Assembly (NCBI GenBank): GCA_037367405.1
Contig: JAZKJV010000156.1
Span: 310,001-374,000 of the forward strand
Reading direction: 5' to 3'
Source: Ottelia alismoides
Taxonomy: Eukaryota; Streptophyta; Magnoliopsida; Alismatales; Hydrocharitaceae
DNA: 64,000 nucleotides
Both the position numbers and the translations under genes were made by a program. Of this stretch, positions 43,000-53,707 are shown piece after piece. Numbering within the stretch: position 1 is the first letter of the stretch; each line of letters starts with the position of its first letter. Below the pieces are notes generated by a model. It did not search any database. It was not told where the DNA came from and saw only the letters and a program-made list of their open reading frames with translations.

Positions 43000-44863
43000 A
43001 GTCTATAATTCAGCACGGTCGTACGGGGTACCATTACTATTCATGGCTTTTCAGTACATACCTTGTTTGATTCAGGTGCTTCACATTCATTATTTGCTCG
43101 ACGTATAGTACCCACTTTGGGTAAGGTACCAGTAGAAGTACAACAGTCCTATATGATCAAGGGACCAGGAGGACAAGTATTTATAATCCAAGAGATCTTA
43201 GATGACTACGTGATATAAATTGTAGGACATCATCTACCAGCATCTCTACTACTTATTGAAATGGATGACTTTGATCTCAACTTGGGATGGATTAGCTAGT
43301 TCCAGAAGACCGTAACTTTTCACATTCCTAACTCGATAGAGTTCCAGTTTATTGGAAAGGCATCCAATGATGATGTCAAATACATGTCTACTATAAAGGC
43401 TCAACAATTGTTAGAACAAGGGTGTCCAGGCTATTTAGTTTATGTATCCACTACATTAGGGTCAGATAGAATGATAGAAGATATGCCTATAGTGTGCAAG
43501 TTTCCTGATGTATTTTCAGAAGAATTATCTGGATTACCATCTGAAGAGAGATTGAATTTGAAATCTCTCTCACAGCTGATACTCAGCCTATCTCTATTCC
43601 TCCATATAGGATGGCACCGGCGGAGTTACCTGAGTTAAAGGTACAGTTACAAGAACTGTTAGATAAAGGCTTTATTCGTCCTAGTACTTCACCATAGGAT
43701 GCATATGTTTTGTTTGTAAGGAAGAAGGATGAGCCGATGTGGTTGTGCATTGATTATAGACAACTAAACAAGAGGATAATAAAGAATAAGTATCCTCTAC
43801 CAAGAATAGATGATCTCTTTGACCAGTCACATGGTTCGACTGTATATTCCAAGATTGATTTAAGATCTGGATACCATCAGTTGAAAATTAAAGATGCAGA
43901 TATCCCCAAGACAGTTTTTCGAACTAGATACGCGCATTATGAATTTTCAGCTATGCCTTTTGGACTGACAAATGCCCCACCGGCCTTCATGGATCTCATG
44001 AATCGAGTATTCAGGGAGTTCCGAGACCACTTTATAGTAGTTTTCATTGATGATGTGCTTATTTACTTTAAGGATAAGTACCGACATGAACACCATCTCA
44101 GATAGGCATTCGAAACACTAAAGAAGAACAAATTGTATGCTAAATATAGCAAATGTGACTTCTGGTTGACTGAAGTATCCTTCTTAGGCCATGTTATTTC
44201 AGAGGCAGGTATATCAGTTGATCATACAAATGTTAGTGCAGTGATAAGTTGGGAACGCCCGAAGACTGTCATAGAAATACGATCTTTTTTGGGTTTGGCT
44301 AGGTATTATAGAAGATTTGTGAAGGATTTTTCACGAATAGCATTGCCAATGACTAGGCTGACTTAGAAGGAAGTCACATTCATATGGTCTGATGCATGTG
44401 AAACTAGTTTTGAAACACTGAAAGAATGCTTAACATATGCACCTATCCTTACTCTATCATCTGGAACTGAAGGATTTATAGTGTGCACTGATGCATCTAA
44501 AGAAGGACTTGGGGTAGTTCTTATGCAACATGGTAAGGTAGTTGCTTATGCACCACGATAGCTCATGACACATGAGAGGAACTACCCGACACAGGACCTT
44601 GAACTAGTTGTTGTAGTCTTCACTTTAAAGATATAGAGACACTACCTCTATAGTATTACTTTTGAAATCTTCACCGACCATAAAAGCTTGAAATATCTAT
44701 TTGATCAGAAGGAGCTAAATATGAGATAGAGACAGTGACTAGAGTTATTGAAGGACTATGATTGCACCATCTCCTACCAACCCGGTAAAGGGAACGTCGT
44801 AGCAGATTCCCTTAGTAGAAGAACTTATTTACATGGATTGGTGAGTGCTATCGATTTCTGAGG
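43000..44863 (+). pseudogene. pol: Gypsy pol, first part: protease, reverse transcriptase, RNase H
   Basis: The protease motif FDSGASHSLFARR is at about 43066-43105. The reverse transcriptase follows, with [33 protein letters not shown] and the active site FIDD in [11 protein letters not shown] (about 44038-44070), then [11 protein letters not shown]. RNase H shows CTDASKEGLGVVL and HERNYPTQDLELVVVVF, then YQPGKGNVVADSLSRR. Several stops sit where relatives have tryptophan or glutamine, for example TAG at 43695, 44364 and about 44559. A frameshift near 43560 interrupts the start of reverse transcriptase. The order and motifs are those of Ty3/Gypsy elements. Confidence 0.92.
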
Positions 44864-44957
44864 TTTAATATCAACGTTGAGTGAATGGAAACCATTTATC
44901 CGATAGTATAACTATTCCTCACCGATACAAACCAGAGATCCGGGATAGAATAAAGAA

Positions 44958-46292
44958 GGGATTTTTACACCCATAACCCTGAGTAATTTCACAATAACAT
45001 TCATAACCCTGCATAATCGTGAATTACATGAGAAACCCTGAGTAATGCTTAACTCTTACATGACATAACTCTGTGTCATGTTCCGTTTGGAATCCCCGTT
45101 ATGTTTGACGGTTTCCGTTAAAAAAATACAAAACTACCCCTAATCTCTATTCTTATTAGCAAAATATGCCACCACCACTTCCCTCTCCCCTGCACTAACA
45201 CCCCTTTTCCCCTGCCGAGCATCACCTCCACCTTCCTTGCAGGCCATGCGTCTGAACGCCCCGCCGCCAAGCTCATCCCCTTCGGTCCCTCCGTCGACCC
45301 ATGCCTCCGAGCTCTATCCCCTTCGAAACCCACCCCCTGGGCGAGCAAGGTCGCTCCCCTGCTTGAAGGCTAAACCCCCCATCGACAGACCTGCAACCCC
45401 CCCCCCCACGGTCGATCACCCCGTCCGAAGCCCCCCTGCCCCCGCGGTCGATCCTGACCTGCATCCCTCCAAACCCACCCGCCCAACCTCCAAACCCATC
45501 CCGTGCTTGAAGACGGACCTGCAACGCCCCCCCTGCGGTCGATCCCCCCGCGGTTGATCGTCCCGTCCGAAGAACACCCTCTGGAGAACCTCCCCCCCGC
45601 AGTCGATCGCCCCATCCGGAGAACATCCCCCCCCCCCCCCCCCCCCGCGTGGAAAGACCTGCTACCACCCTCCGGTTAACCGATCCCCTGCCCGAGCCAC
45701 CCCTCACATCAACCGCAATCCCCCCCTCCCCCCGGTCAACCGACCTGCAGCCGCCACACCCCCCCACCTCCCTCCCCCCCCCCCCCCCCCAAATCCGAAG
45801 CTTCCCTACAAGCAGACCCGCTTCCCTGCAACTGCAATCCCCCCCCCAAATCCGAAGCTTCCCTGCAACTGCAATTCCCCCACCCCTGACCAAAGCCTCC
45901 CCCGTGCGCGACAACCGACCGAAGCCTCCCCCAGTCCTGCTGCTTTCCATCGTTCCTCTGCATTCACCTGCCGCAACCCTCCACCATCGTCGAAGCCTGG
46001 CACCGTAGTTCATGCAGCATTCCCACTCATTTTTAAATTTCACTCTCTCTCTTCCTCGACCAACTCGAGAGAAAGACAAGATCCTTATTTTTATATTTAG
46101 ATTAAATTTCAGCCATTGGATTGTTGATTAGTTAGATTAACTCAACCATCTGGTTGAGTTAACGAAGTAAAGTAACGAAAGGTTATAGGTGTAAGACGGC
46201 ACACTTATTCAGGGTCCTCAGCATAATTCGTGATTATGCGGGGTTATGAATGTTATTACGAAATTACTCAGGGTTATAGGTGTAAAAATCCC
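44958..46292. mobile_element. Mutator-type element M3 with C-rich cargo
   Basis: Termini gggatttttacacccataac and its complement run about 80 bp inward with few changes. The 9-bp duplication aataaagaa is exact (44949-44957, 46293-46301). The interior (45180-46010) is C-rich, with long C homopolymers at about 45627-45645 and 45775-45791 and degenerate cggtcgatc-containing units. No transposase. The open frames on both strands follow from composition. It splits the Gypsy pol between RNase H and integrase. Confidence 0.9.
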
Positions 46293-46301
46293 AATAAAGA
46301 A

Positions 46302-46907
46302 ATAACGGGAGGATGATCCAATCCTTAAAGACTTAAGACAACAACTTGAAAAGAATAAAATAGAGGGATTCCAGATACATGATGGGTTACTATATAACCA
46401 TCATAGAGTTTGTGTACCAAGCACACCTGAACTGAGGAAAGACATCTTACGGGAAGCGCATTGCTCTAGATTTCCCGGAATTACGAAATTGTATAAGGAT
46501 CTTCATTCATATTTTTGGTGGCCGAGAATGAAGAAAGATGTTGCTGAGTTGGTGAATTCATGTTTCACTTGCCAACGGGTAAAAGCTTCACACCAAAAGC
46601 CACCTACAATCCCTCCCTATACCTGAATGGAAATGGGAAAGCATTTCCATGGACTTCGTTACTGGCTTACCTCAGACGGCTGGTGGTAAAGATAGTATAT
46701 GGGTTATAATAGATCGTCTGACCAAGGTAGCACACTTCATTCCAATAAGCCTATCTTTCACTCCAAACCAGCTTGCTGAGTTATAAATTACACATGTGAT
46801 CTGTCTCCATGGTATCCCAAAGGAAGTAGTTTCCGATCGAGATTCACGATTCACCTCACACTATTGGGAGAACTTCATGAAAGCCTTAGACACACAGCTA
46901 TGGTTGA
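46302..46907 (+). pseudogene. pol: Gypsy integrase, N-terminal and catalytic part
   Basis: The zinc-binding region is readable as GLLYNHHRVCVPS, REAHCSRFPGITKLY, FWWPRMKKDV and CFTCQRVKA. The catalytic core starts MDFVTGLPQTAGG, with DRLTKVAHF and VSDRDSRFTSHYW supplying the first two catalytic aspartates. Frame changes occur near 46615 and there is a stop at about 46785. The domain is cut at 46907 by a LINE and resumes at 47621. Confidence 0.88.
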
Positions 46908-47608
46908 TCACTGTGATGCTGATCGGCCTACTGATGGACAGGATCACTGGGCTTGGAAGGACGACTCCTTTTCCACGAGGAAAGCTTATCGGGCTTTGGC
47001 TCCGCCCCCACCAGATGGGGTTGATTTCCTGGTGCACGATTCTTGCTTTTTTAGGAGCCTGCGGCTTCCGGAGCGCATTGGTTTTTTCCTTTGGCTTCTA
47101 CGCAGAAAGAGGTTGTTGACGCGTGATCGCTGCGCTAGATCATGGCTAATATCGCGAATACCTGTGTGCTTTGTGATTCGCCCGTAGAAACCATTGAGCA
47201 CTTGTTCTTCGGCTGCCCCTTGGTCAGAGGGATTTGGGAAGATCTGGATTGGGTGAGAACGGATGATCTATCAGCTTTCTGCGATGCGTTGGTGCTTAAC
47301 AGGAACAGGGCTAGGAGGGACATCTTGATCCGATTGCAAGGCTGTGGTCCATTTGGTTGGGAAGGAACGAGGCCCTCTTCTCAGGTCAACGATTTTACAG
47401 GGATAACGTTCTTATTCATTGTTCGCGTCTTATGGATGACTGGAGTGTGGTGTAGGCTGCATTTCGCTTTTGTTGCGGTGGGCGTGGTAGTGTACCTTTG
47501 TATATTCGCCCTTGCTATCTTGTATGTTTTTTCGTCTCTTTAGTTTTTTAATATTTTGGGGCGAACACCGTTGAGTGTCTCCCCCTTTTTTGAGCTTTAA
47601 AAAAACAT
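46908..47608 (+). mobile_element. 5'-truncated L1-type LINE (LINE-2)
   Basis: About 700 bp containing only the ORF2 end: WAWKDDSFSTRKAYRAL, GFFLWLLRRKRLLTRD, then CVLCDSPVETIEHLFFGCP (the zf-RVT cluster), an untranslated tail and an A run at 47599-47605. The 12-bp duplication agctatggttga is exact (46896-46907, 47609-47620). 5' truncation with a tail and target duplication is the usual outcome of target-primed reverse transcription. It is a relative, not a piece, of the LINE at 8065-33474. Confidence 0.9.
46984..47543 (+). pseudogene. LINE-2 ORF2 C-terminal fragment
   Basis: Two frames together give the zf-RVT domain: 46984-47187 with the RIGFFLWLL helix, and 47142-47543 with the C-x2-C...H...C cluster, followed by a variable hydrophobic tail. 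One frameshift near 47150 separates them. No reverse transcriptase or endonuclease is included. Confidence 0.8.
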
Positions 47609-47620
47609 AGCTATGGTTGA

Positions 47621-48402
47621 GCACAGCATATCATCCACAAACAGATAGTCAATCAGAACGTACGATTCAGACTTTAGAGAATATGCTACGAGGATGTGCC
47701 TTAGAATGGAAAGTAACATGGTGAAATATTTGCCTCTTGCAGAATTCATCTACAATAATAGTTACCATACAAGTATTGGCATGACACCATTTGAAGCACT
47801 ATATGGGTGTAGGTGTAATACTCCTTTGTGTTGGCAAGAAGGTCGGGATAAAGAACCATTACGATTCAGATAGACTATAGGAGACACGTGAAGCTGTAAA
47901 GCTTGCTCGAAAAAGACTAACAACTACCCAGAATTGCCAGAAAAGCTATAGTGATACCAGATGAAGAGACCTTGAGTTTGAGGTAGGCGACTTTATATTT
48001 CTCAAAGTATCTCCTATGAAGGGAGTTCAGAGGTTTGGCTTGTGTGGGAAGTTGGCACCGAGGTTCGTGGATCCCTTTGAAATTATTCAGCGGATTGGGA
48101 AAGTCGCATATAGACTTCTACTTCCTCCACATCTTTCGGCAATACATGATGTTTTTCATGTATCAAATCTGAGAAAGTATATTAAGGATCCTGAGCATAA
48201 GATAAACTACGATGATCTACATGTTCATCCAGACTTGATATACCTAGAAATACCTATGCAAATACTAGACATGGATATCAAGAAGTTGAGGAATAAAGAG
48301 GTACCTCTAGTTAAAGTCTTTTGGCACAACCAAGAGTTTGAAGAAGCCACATGGGAACCTGAGGTAGAAATGAGAGAAAAATACCCGTACTTGTTTGAAT
48401 GA
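47621..48402 (+). pseudogene. pol: Gypsy integrase C-terminal part with chromodomain-like tail
   Basis: Resumes after LINE-2 with the YHPQTDGQSERT-type phrase in decayed form, which supplies the catalytic glutamate. Next is FEVGDFIFLKVSPMKGVQRF, then RFVDPFEIIQRIGKVAYRL and IHDVFHVSNLRKY, and finally PLVKVFWHNQEFEEATWEPE with EMREKYPYLFE at the end. The last segment is the chromodomain-like module of plant chromovirus integrases, which is thought to guide insertion to heterochromatin. The final 128 residues (48016-48402) are open. Upstream of that several stops remain. Confidence 0.9.
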
Positions 48403-48547
48403 TAACACTATGTTGTGTTGTATATCTTCTTTATAAATGAAATGACATTCATTCTCTTTAAGGTTGTTATATTTTCAATCCTTTTTAACGTTGTTATACT
48501 CGCATTTCTAGTCTCAAGGTTGAGACTTCCTTTAAGGTTGTTATAAT

Positions 48548-51500
48548 TGTAAAACCTTGAACTTAGCATCTCTCGGATCCTATATAATAAGATCCGGCTC
48601 GTCAAGAAGAAACAAATGGAATTTCTTTCGTGTGAATCGGACTTCTTTTCGATTTGTTATGATTTTCGGAAGAAAGAAAAGTAAGGAGGTTTAAAATGTC
48701 ATTAACCCGTAATGACTGTCATTAAGACTAATTAAGCATGATTAAAGAAAGGGATAATTACACCCATAACCCTGAGTAATTTCGCAATAACATTCATAAC
48801 CCTGCGTAATCGCGAATTACATGGGAAACCCTGAGTAATGCTTAACCTTTACACGACATAACCCTGTGTCAAATTCCGTTTCGAATTTTCCGTTAACTCA
48901 GATGGAAAAGGTTAAATGTGGACAATTTTTCCCCTCAGGACTTTTTATATTTATAAGTTGATGCCTCCTTCTCCCATCGCAGGAAGCCCTCCCCCGGCTG
49001 CTTCCTCCGCCGTCCTCCTCCTGCGGCCTGTGACTTGGAAGCCCTCCCGTTGTTGCCCCTGGAAGCCTGGAAGGCCCACACCCGTCGGAGCTCCAACCCC
49101 CTGCCCGCCGGAGCCCCGACCCTCCTCCCGCCCGCCCGAGCACCAACCTTCTTCCCCCTTTCCTCCTCCCTGTCGACCACTTCCTCCTCCCCCTTCTTCT
49201 CCGTCTACCACCACCTCCTCCTCATCGTTGCCGACCTCCGCCCTGCAGCCCTCCCCCCTCGTTGCGCATGCCTCCGCCCTGCAACCCTCCCACCATCTCC
49301 GCCCCCCTCTCGCTGCGCGTGCCTCCATCCACCCGCATGCGCGCTTCCGCCCTGCATCCCTCCCCCTTCCTGCAAGCTCCAGCACCCTGCACGCCCCCAC
49401 CTCCCCCCCTTCCTGCAAACTCCAGTACCCCGCGCGCCCTTGCTCCGTAGGCTGCAACCCTCCCCTTCCCGCAAGCTCCAGCACCCCGCGCACGCATACG
49501 CGCCTCCGCCCTGCAGTCCTCCCCTTGCCTCCCCTGCATGGAGCTCCGGTCCTCCCGGTGCCTCTACCCCCTGCTTGTTGTACGCGCCTCTGCCCTACAG
49601 CCCTCCTCCCTCCCGCGAGCTCCAGCACCCTGCATGCCCCCTTGCCGCCGCACACCCCCACCCCGTCCCCCAGCCCTCCCCACAAACTGCAGGTTCGCTT
49701 ACCTCGCGCCACACCCTCTTTGACACCCCCCGGCACATGCAAGCTTGCCCCCAGCCCCCCGCACCAGCAAGCGCGCCCCCACAGCTGCAAGCCCGCCCCA
49801 TCCCTCGCACGCCCGCAGCTGCAAGTCCGCCCCCTCCCCCCTGCGCCTCCGCACTTCCTGCTTGGCCCTCCTCTCCATGCGACGTCCGTGTGCGTGCCTA
49901 CAACCCCCCTCCCACGGCTGAAACACCAAGGGTCCAGACAGAGCGCCCTTACGTGTCTGCAAGTCCCGCCCCACCGCCTCCCTGGAAGCCCCCACCCCGC
50001 ACAGCGGCTCGCCGCTGCCGTCACCCCTCCCGCATGCCTGAAGCCCCTGCGAAGCCCCTCCCAACCCCAAGCCCCGCCCTTCCTGCGGCCCGCAACCACC
50101 ATCTCGAGCTTGAATGCTGCTAGTTTTTTTTATTTTTTAAAAGCAAATAGATAGAATCCTGACCATTGATCGATGACGAGTTAGATTAACTCATTCATAT
50201 GGTTGAGTTAACGTCTTAAATTAACGGAGGGTTACAGGTGTGAGACGGAGTGGCTATACAGGGTTTCTCATGTAATTCGCGATTATGCAGGGTTATGAAT
50301 GTTATTGCGAAATTACTCAGGGTTATGGGTGTAATTATCCCTTAAAGAAACTAATGACGGATTGAAAATTGCTAATGACCATTAGCGAACACTAATAAAT
50401 AGTTAGCAAAAGATAAGCGAACTCGCGAAAGTTAAATCATTATCAGTGAAAGTTAATCACGATTAGCGTTAATTAAGCGTTATTAGAGAATCTAGAATCC
50501 TCTGGAATGTTCTAACTTAAGCCCTAAGTTTCGGATAAGTTTTGGCCAAAATCGTGGGCCAAAACCATGGGCTGCTAACGCGGTTAAGGTCTAAAACATG
50601 ATTTTTTAACCATGATTAGCAGTTTTCTGGAGCCTATAAATACCCATCTACCCATTCATTCTCTACGATTTCACTACACCACCATCCCAAGGGCTAGAGT
50701 CAAGAGGTCAGGAGGAGGAGTGGAAGGCGAGGAAGGAGCGCTAGCGAAGCGCTGCCGGGAGAACGAGGAGGAGGATGGTACGATCCTCTCTTAGATTGCT
50801 TCGTGAGCTAGATTTTCGATTCATGTTCTTTTTCTAGATTGGTTTTTGATTCGTCTTCTTTTCGATTCGTTTTCTGTTATGGTTCGAAGAGAAATCTGTG
50901 TAACACCCTACTTAGGTGCAGACGGCTATGCACGTCAGTGAACCCTGTGATTCGTCATACTTTCACTCACCTAAGACGCGTAGTGTCTACCAATTCTCCA
51001 TTGCTTATTGTTCTATTCTTTCTTTTCTGCTTTTATAGTTATTTTGATGGAGAAATCTGTGTAATACCCTACTTAGGTGCGGGCGGCTATGCACGTCAGT
51101 GAACCCTATGATTCGTCACACACTCACTCACCTAAGACGCGTGGTGTCTACCGATTTTCCATAGCTTGTAGTTTGGTTATATTCTTCCTGTTTCCTTGTT
51201 GTTTTTCTCTAGATGATTTTACAGAGGAAACTCTTTCCGTTTTCCTTTTAAAATATGTCCCCATATAAGGGGAAACTCTGCCGAAATTTTTATAGAAATA
51301 TGTCCCAATATAAGGGGAAATTCTGCCGAAATTTTCCTAGAAATACCATCCTGTATAAGGGAAAGCTCTGCTGAAATTTCAAGAGAAAATACGTTCTTTG
51401 TGTTCTTCATGTTCTTCGTGTGTTCTTCGCGTTCTTCGTGTTCTTCATTCCTTCTTTGTGTTCTTGTTATGTTTTTAGCGTTTTTATACAAAAATGAAAT

Positions 51501-52937
51501 TCGATTGTTTCAGGAGCCTTAAATCATCCTTTCTGAAAACAAAACACGATAAAGCACTGCATGCGCGACAGAGAGCTCGATTAGGTAACGAAATCGTTCC
51601 TTTTTCTGTTGGATCTTCATACAAGATTTTGAAATTCTTGATTTTATGTTCTTCGCTATGAAGAACTCTAAGTTTAACTATTTTTGAGATAATATTAAAA
51701 GTTGCTTTGTGATTCCCACTAAAATAAGGGTTAAGCATCGAATTGATGCAATGATTTGGAAAGATAGGGTTTGGGAGTTATCATATGCATAAATATGAGT
51801 ATATATAGATATGAATTAATATATATATGTGAATCTATACTCAATATTGAGGAATATGCAAATTGAAGGCCTAACGGAAGAATTACATCATGGGAATCGA
51901 TGTGTATTAAGTTGGATCCTGAAAAGGATCGTGTGTCACGTTATGGATGACTGGGAGTAGAACTACAGGTCAGACATGCAACCTGTAGGTTTGTCGGAAG
52001 GAACCCGCATTGTGTTGCCCTACCTAAGTGGTACACGGTTGCCCTGTTATGATTAATGCGTACGAAATAAATAATTTGCAACGCGTGGTACCGGGTCTCA
52101 ATATCTTCGGGTTGAACGACGGAAGATGTAGTCGTGCCATGTGGAGGCACGGGTGGTTGGTTAGCGGCGGGTTACGATAATATGTATTTAAAGCTGCTAG
52201 GTTATATGATTAAATGTTAGCCCAAGGTTTTAAGCAACCGAGTCCTCAAGGACGGTGTGCTCCTTTGTTTGCCAGGTTGAGGGTCTGAGACTCTAGATAA
52301 TAAAAGAAAAGGAAATTGTCAGGGTAGTATTGGAGGATTTGTTGAGGCGACGTACGACAGCATAAGCTCACCAGATCAACGCAATCTCTAATACCGAAGT
52401 GTCCATAGCTTCGGAGTCCATATAGTGGTGATGTAATTCCCTGAACTAATCCCTGACGTGGAATAGAAATGAATAGGAGTTAAATTAATGAGAAGGAATG
52501 GAACTTTTTGTGATAACAGGTTTTGAAAAATTACACAATTTGTTTGCTTTTCTCTTCTTCGTTACTTAGCATTCGCTAATTGTTATCCTATGATGTATGG
52601 AAAACCCAACAAGTGTAGGTGAATCATCGCAAGGACATTAATAATCCAACCAACTAACATAGTAATCTGGCCAGCCACGGTATCTTTATTCTGTAAGGTA
52701 GTTAGTAATCTTTTTGTGTGTTTCCTTCCAGTTGATGTACATGTAAATGATTATAGTGGGATAATGTATCTTGTGAACTTTATTTTATTAATGAAAAAGT
52801 GTTGAAATACTTCCCTCTGACTATTTTTAATTGCAGTCTGTTTCTGAATGCTAGTTGTGATTGCTGAATAAATTATTGTTGAGTAACCAGATCCGGATAT
52901 GGGAGGATCCGACGGCCCGGAAATTGGAGTCATGACA
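48548..52937 (+). repeat. Gypsy 3' LTR
   Basis: Begins tgtaaaaccttgaac and ends ggagtcatgaca. It is collinear with the 5' LTR apart from the Mutator-type insertion at 48751-50341 and the absence of the MITE and M2. Just before it, 48463-48547 repeats an aggttgttata phrase three times. No clear polypurine tract remains. Confidence 0.9.
48751..50341. mobile_element. Mutator-type element M4 with C-rich cargo
   Basis: Termini gggataattacacccataac and its complement match those of M3 through about 80 bp. The 9-bp duplication ttaaagaaa is exact (48742-48750, 50342-50350), and the 5' LTR shows the empty site at about 37447-37455. The interior (48960-50120) is C/G-biased, with frames open on both strands and no domain. 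The interior is not simply the M3 interior, so this is one terminal family with two cargos. Confidence 0.9.
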
Positions 52938-52942
52938 CGCTT

Positions 52943-53421
52943 GGACTCGATCGGTAGGGGAAGGTGCCTCCCCTGGAGGGTGCACGTCCTGGGAAGTCGC
53001 CTCCAGGAGATTATTTTGAAGGTAGAGGCCGTGCTGCCCCTTCTTCATCTTTGGCTTGATCTGATGAAGGGCTGCATCGGGTGCACTTACCACCCCTTTG
53101 TAGTAGTGTGGATGTAGGGGCTGCTGGCCTTGGAGGCTGCTGGAGATAGCATGGAGAGGGCGGCGGTGCCATATAGAAATGGACCGGGTCCATGTTGCCA
53201 CCAACAGATCCTCGGAGCAGTGGCTTCTCCTGGAGTTGATCGGGCCTCCGCCTTGAGCCACTTCTGCTGGAATGTCCCTGGGGAAGCGGTTGCATCTCTT
53301 ACCATCTTGAGAGCAAGGGCTGATTGCACGACCTGTGAACTAGGGTTCCAGAGATTGAACCCTAGAACTGGAAAATAATAATCCACAAGAACAATTCTCC
53401 AAGAACAACCAAGAACTGAAA
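52943..53421 (-). other. Element X interior, second part
   Basis: GC-rich, non-coding continuation of element X after the Gypsy insertion. The Gly/Ala/Pro frames have no domain. It runs to the TGAAA duplication of element Y. Confidence 0.55.
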
Positions 53422-53707
53422 TGTTAGAAAATAGGAAGCGGAAGCGGAATCAGAAATAAAGATAGAAAACTTGAACATAAGACGAGATTTTACGTGGAAC
53501 CCTACTCCCTAAAGCGGGATAAAACCACATGAGAATGCCTCAGAGGGTTGGTGTGTCTATTGCTTTTTCTCATCTGATACAGGAGGTCTGGGGCTCCTTA
53601 TATAGCCTCCATAGAGCCTCCAAGTCCCACTACTGGACAATATGGGACTAAACAACTGGACGAAGTAAATGGATCCTGGAGGTATCCATTTACCCATCTA
53701 CAACTCA

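Larger units (their letters stand above)
37269..52937 (+). mobile_element. Chromovirus-type Ty3/Gypsy element (Tekay/Del-like) with nested insertions
   Basis: 4.3 kb LTRs (37269-41556 and 48548-52937) bracket gag, protease, reverse transcriptase, RNase H, integrase and a C-terminal chromodomain-like segment, in Gypsy order. The flanks cactt and cgctt form a one-mismatch target duplication. Insertions inside it are a Tourist MITE, three Mutator-type elements and a truncated LINE. Long LTRs with a chromodomain-type integrase tail suggest the Tekay/Del lineage. The coding region has many stops and frame breaks. Confidence 0.92.

Noticed and set aside
45273..46079. 268-residue Gly/Arg-rich frame on the minus strand
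   Set aside because: It runs through C homopolymers and the terminal inverted repeat of M3, and the opposite strand is open too. No domain.
48916..50154. 412-residue Pro-rich frame and 383-residue Gly/Arg-rich frame on the other strand
   Set aside because: Overlapping open frames on both strands of the M4 cargo with no recognisable domain. The right end enters the terminal repeat.
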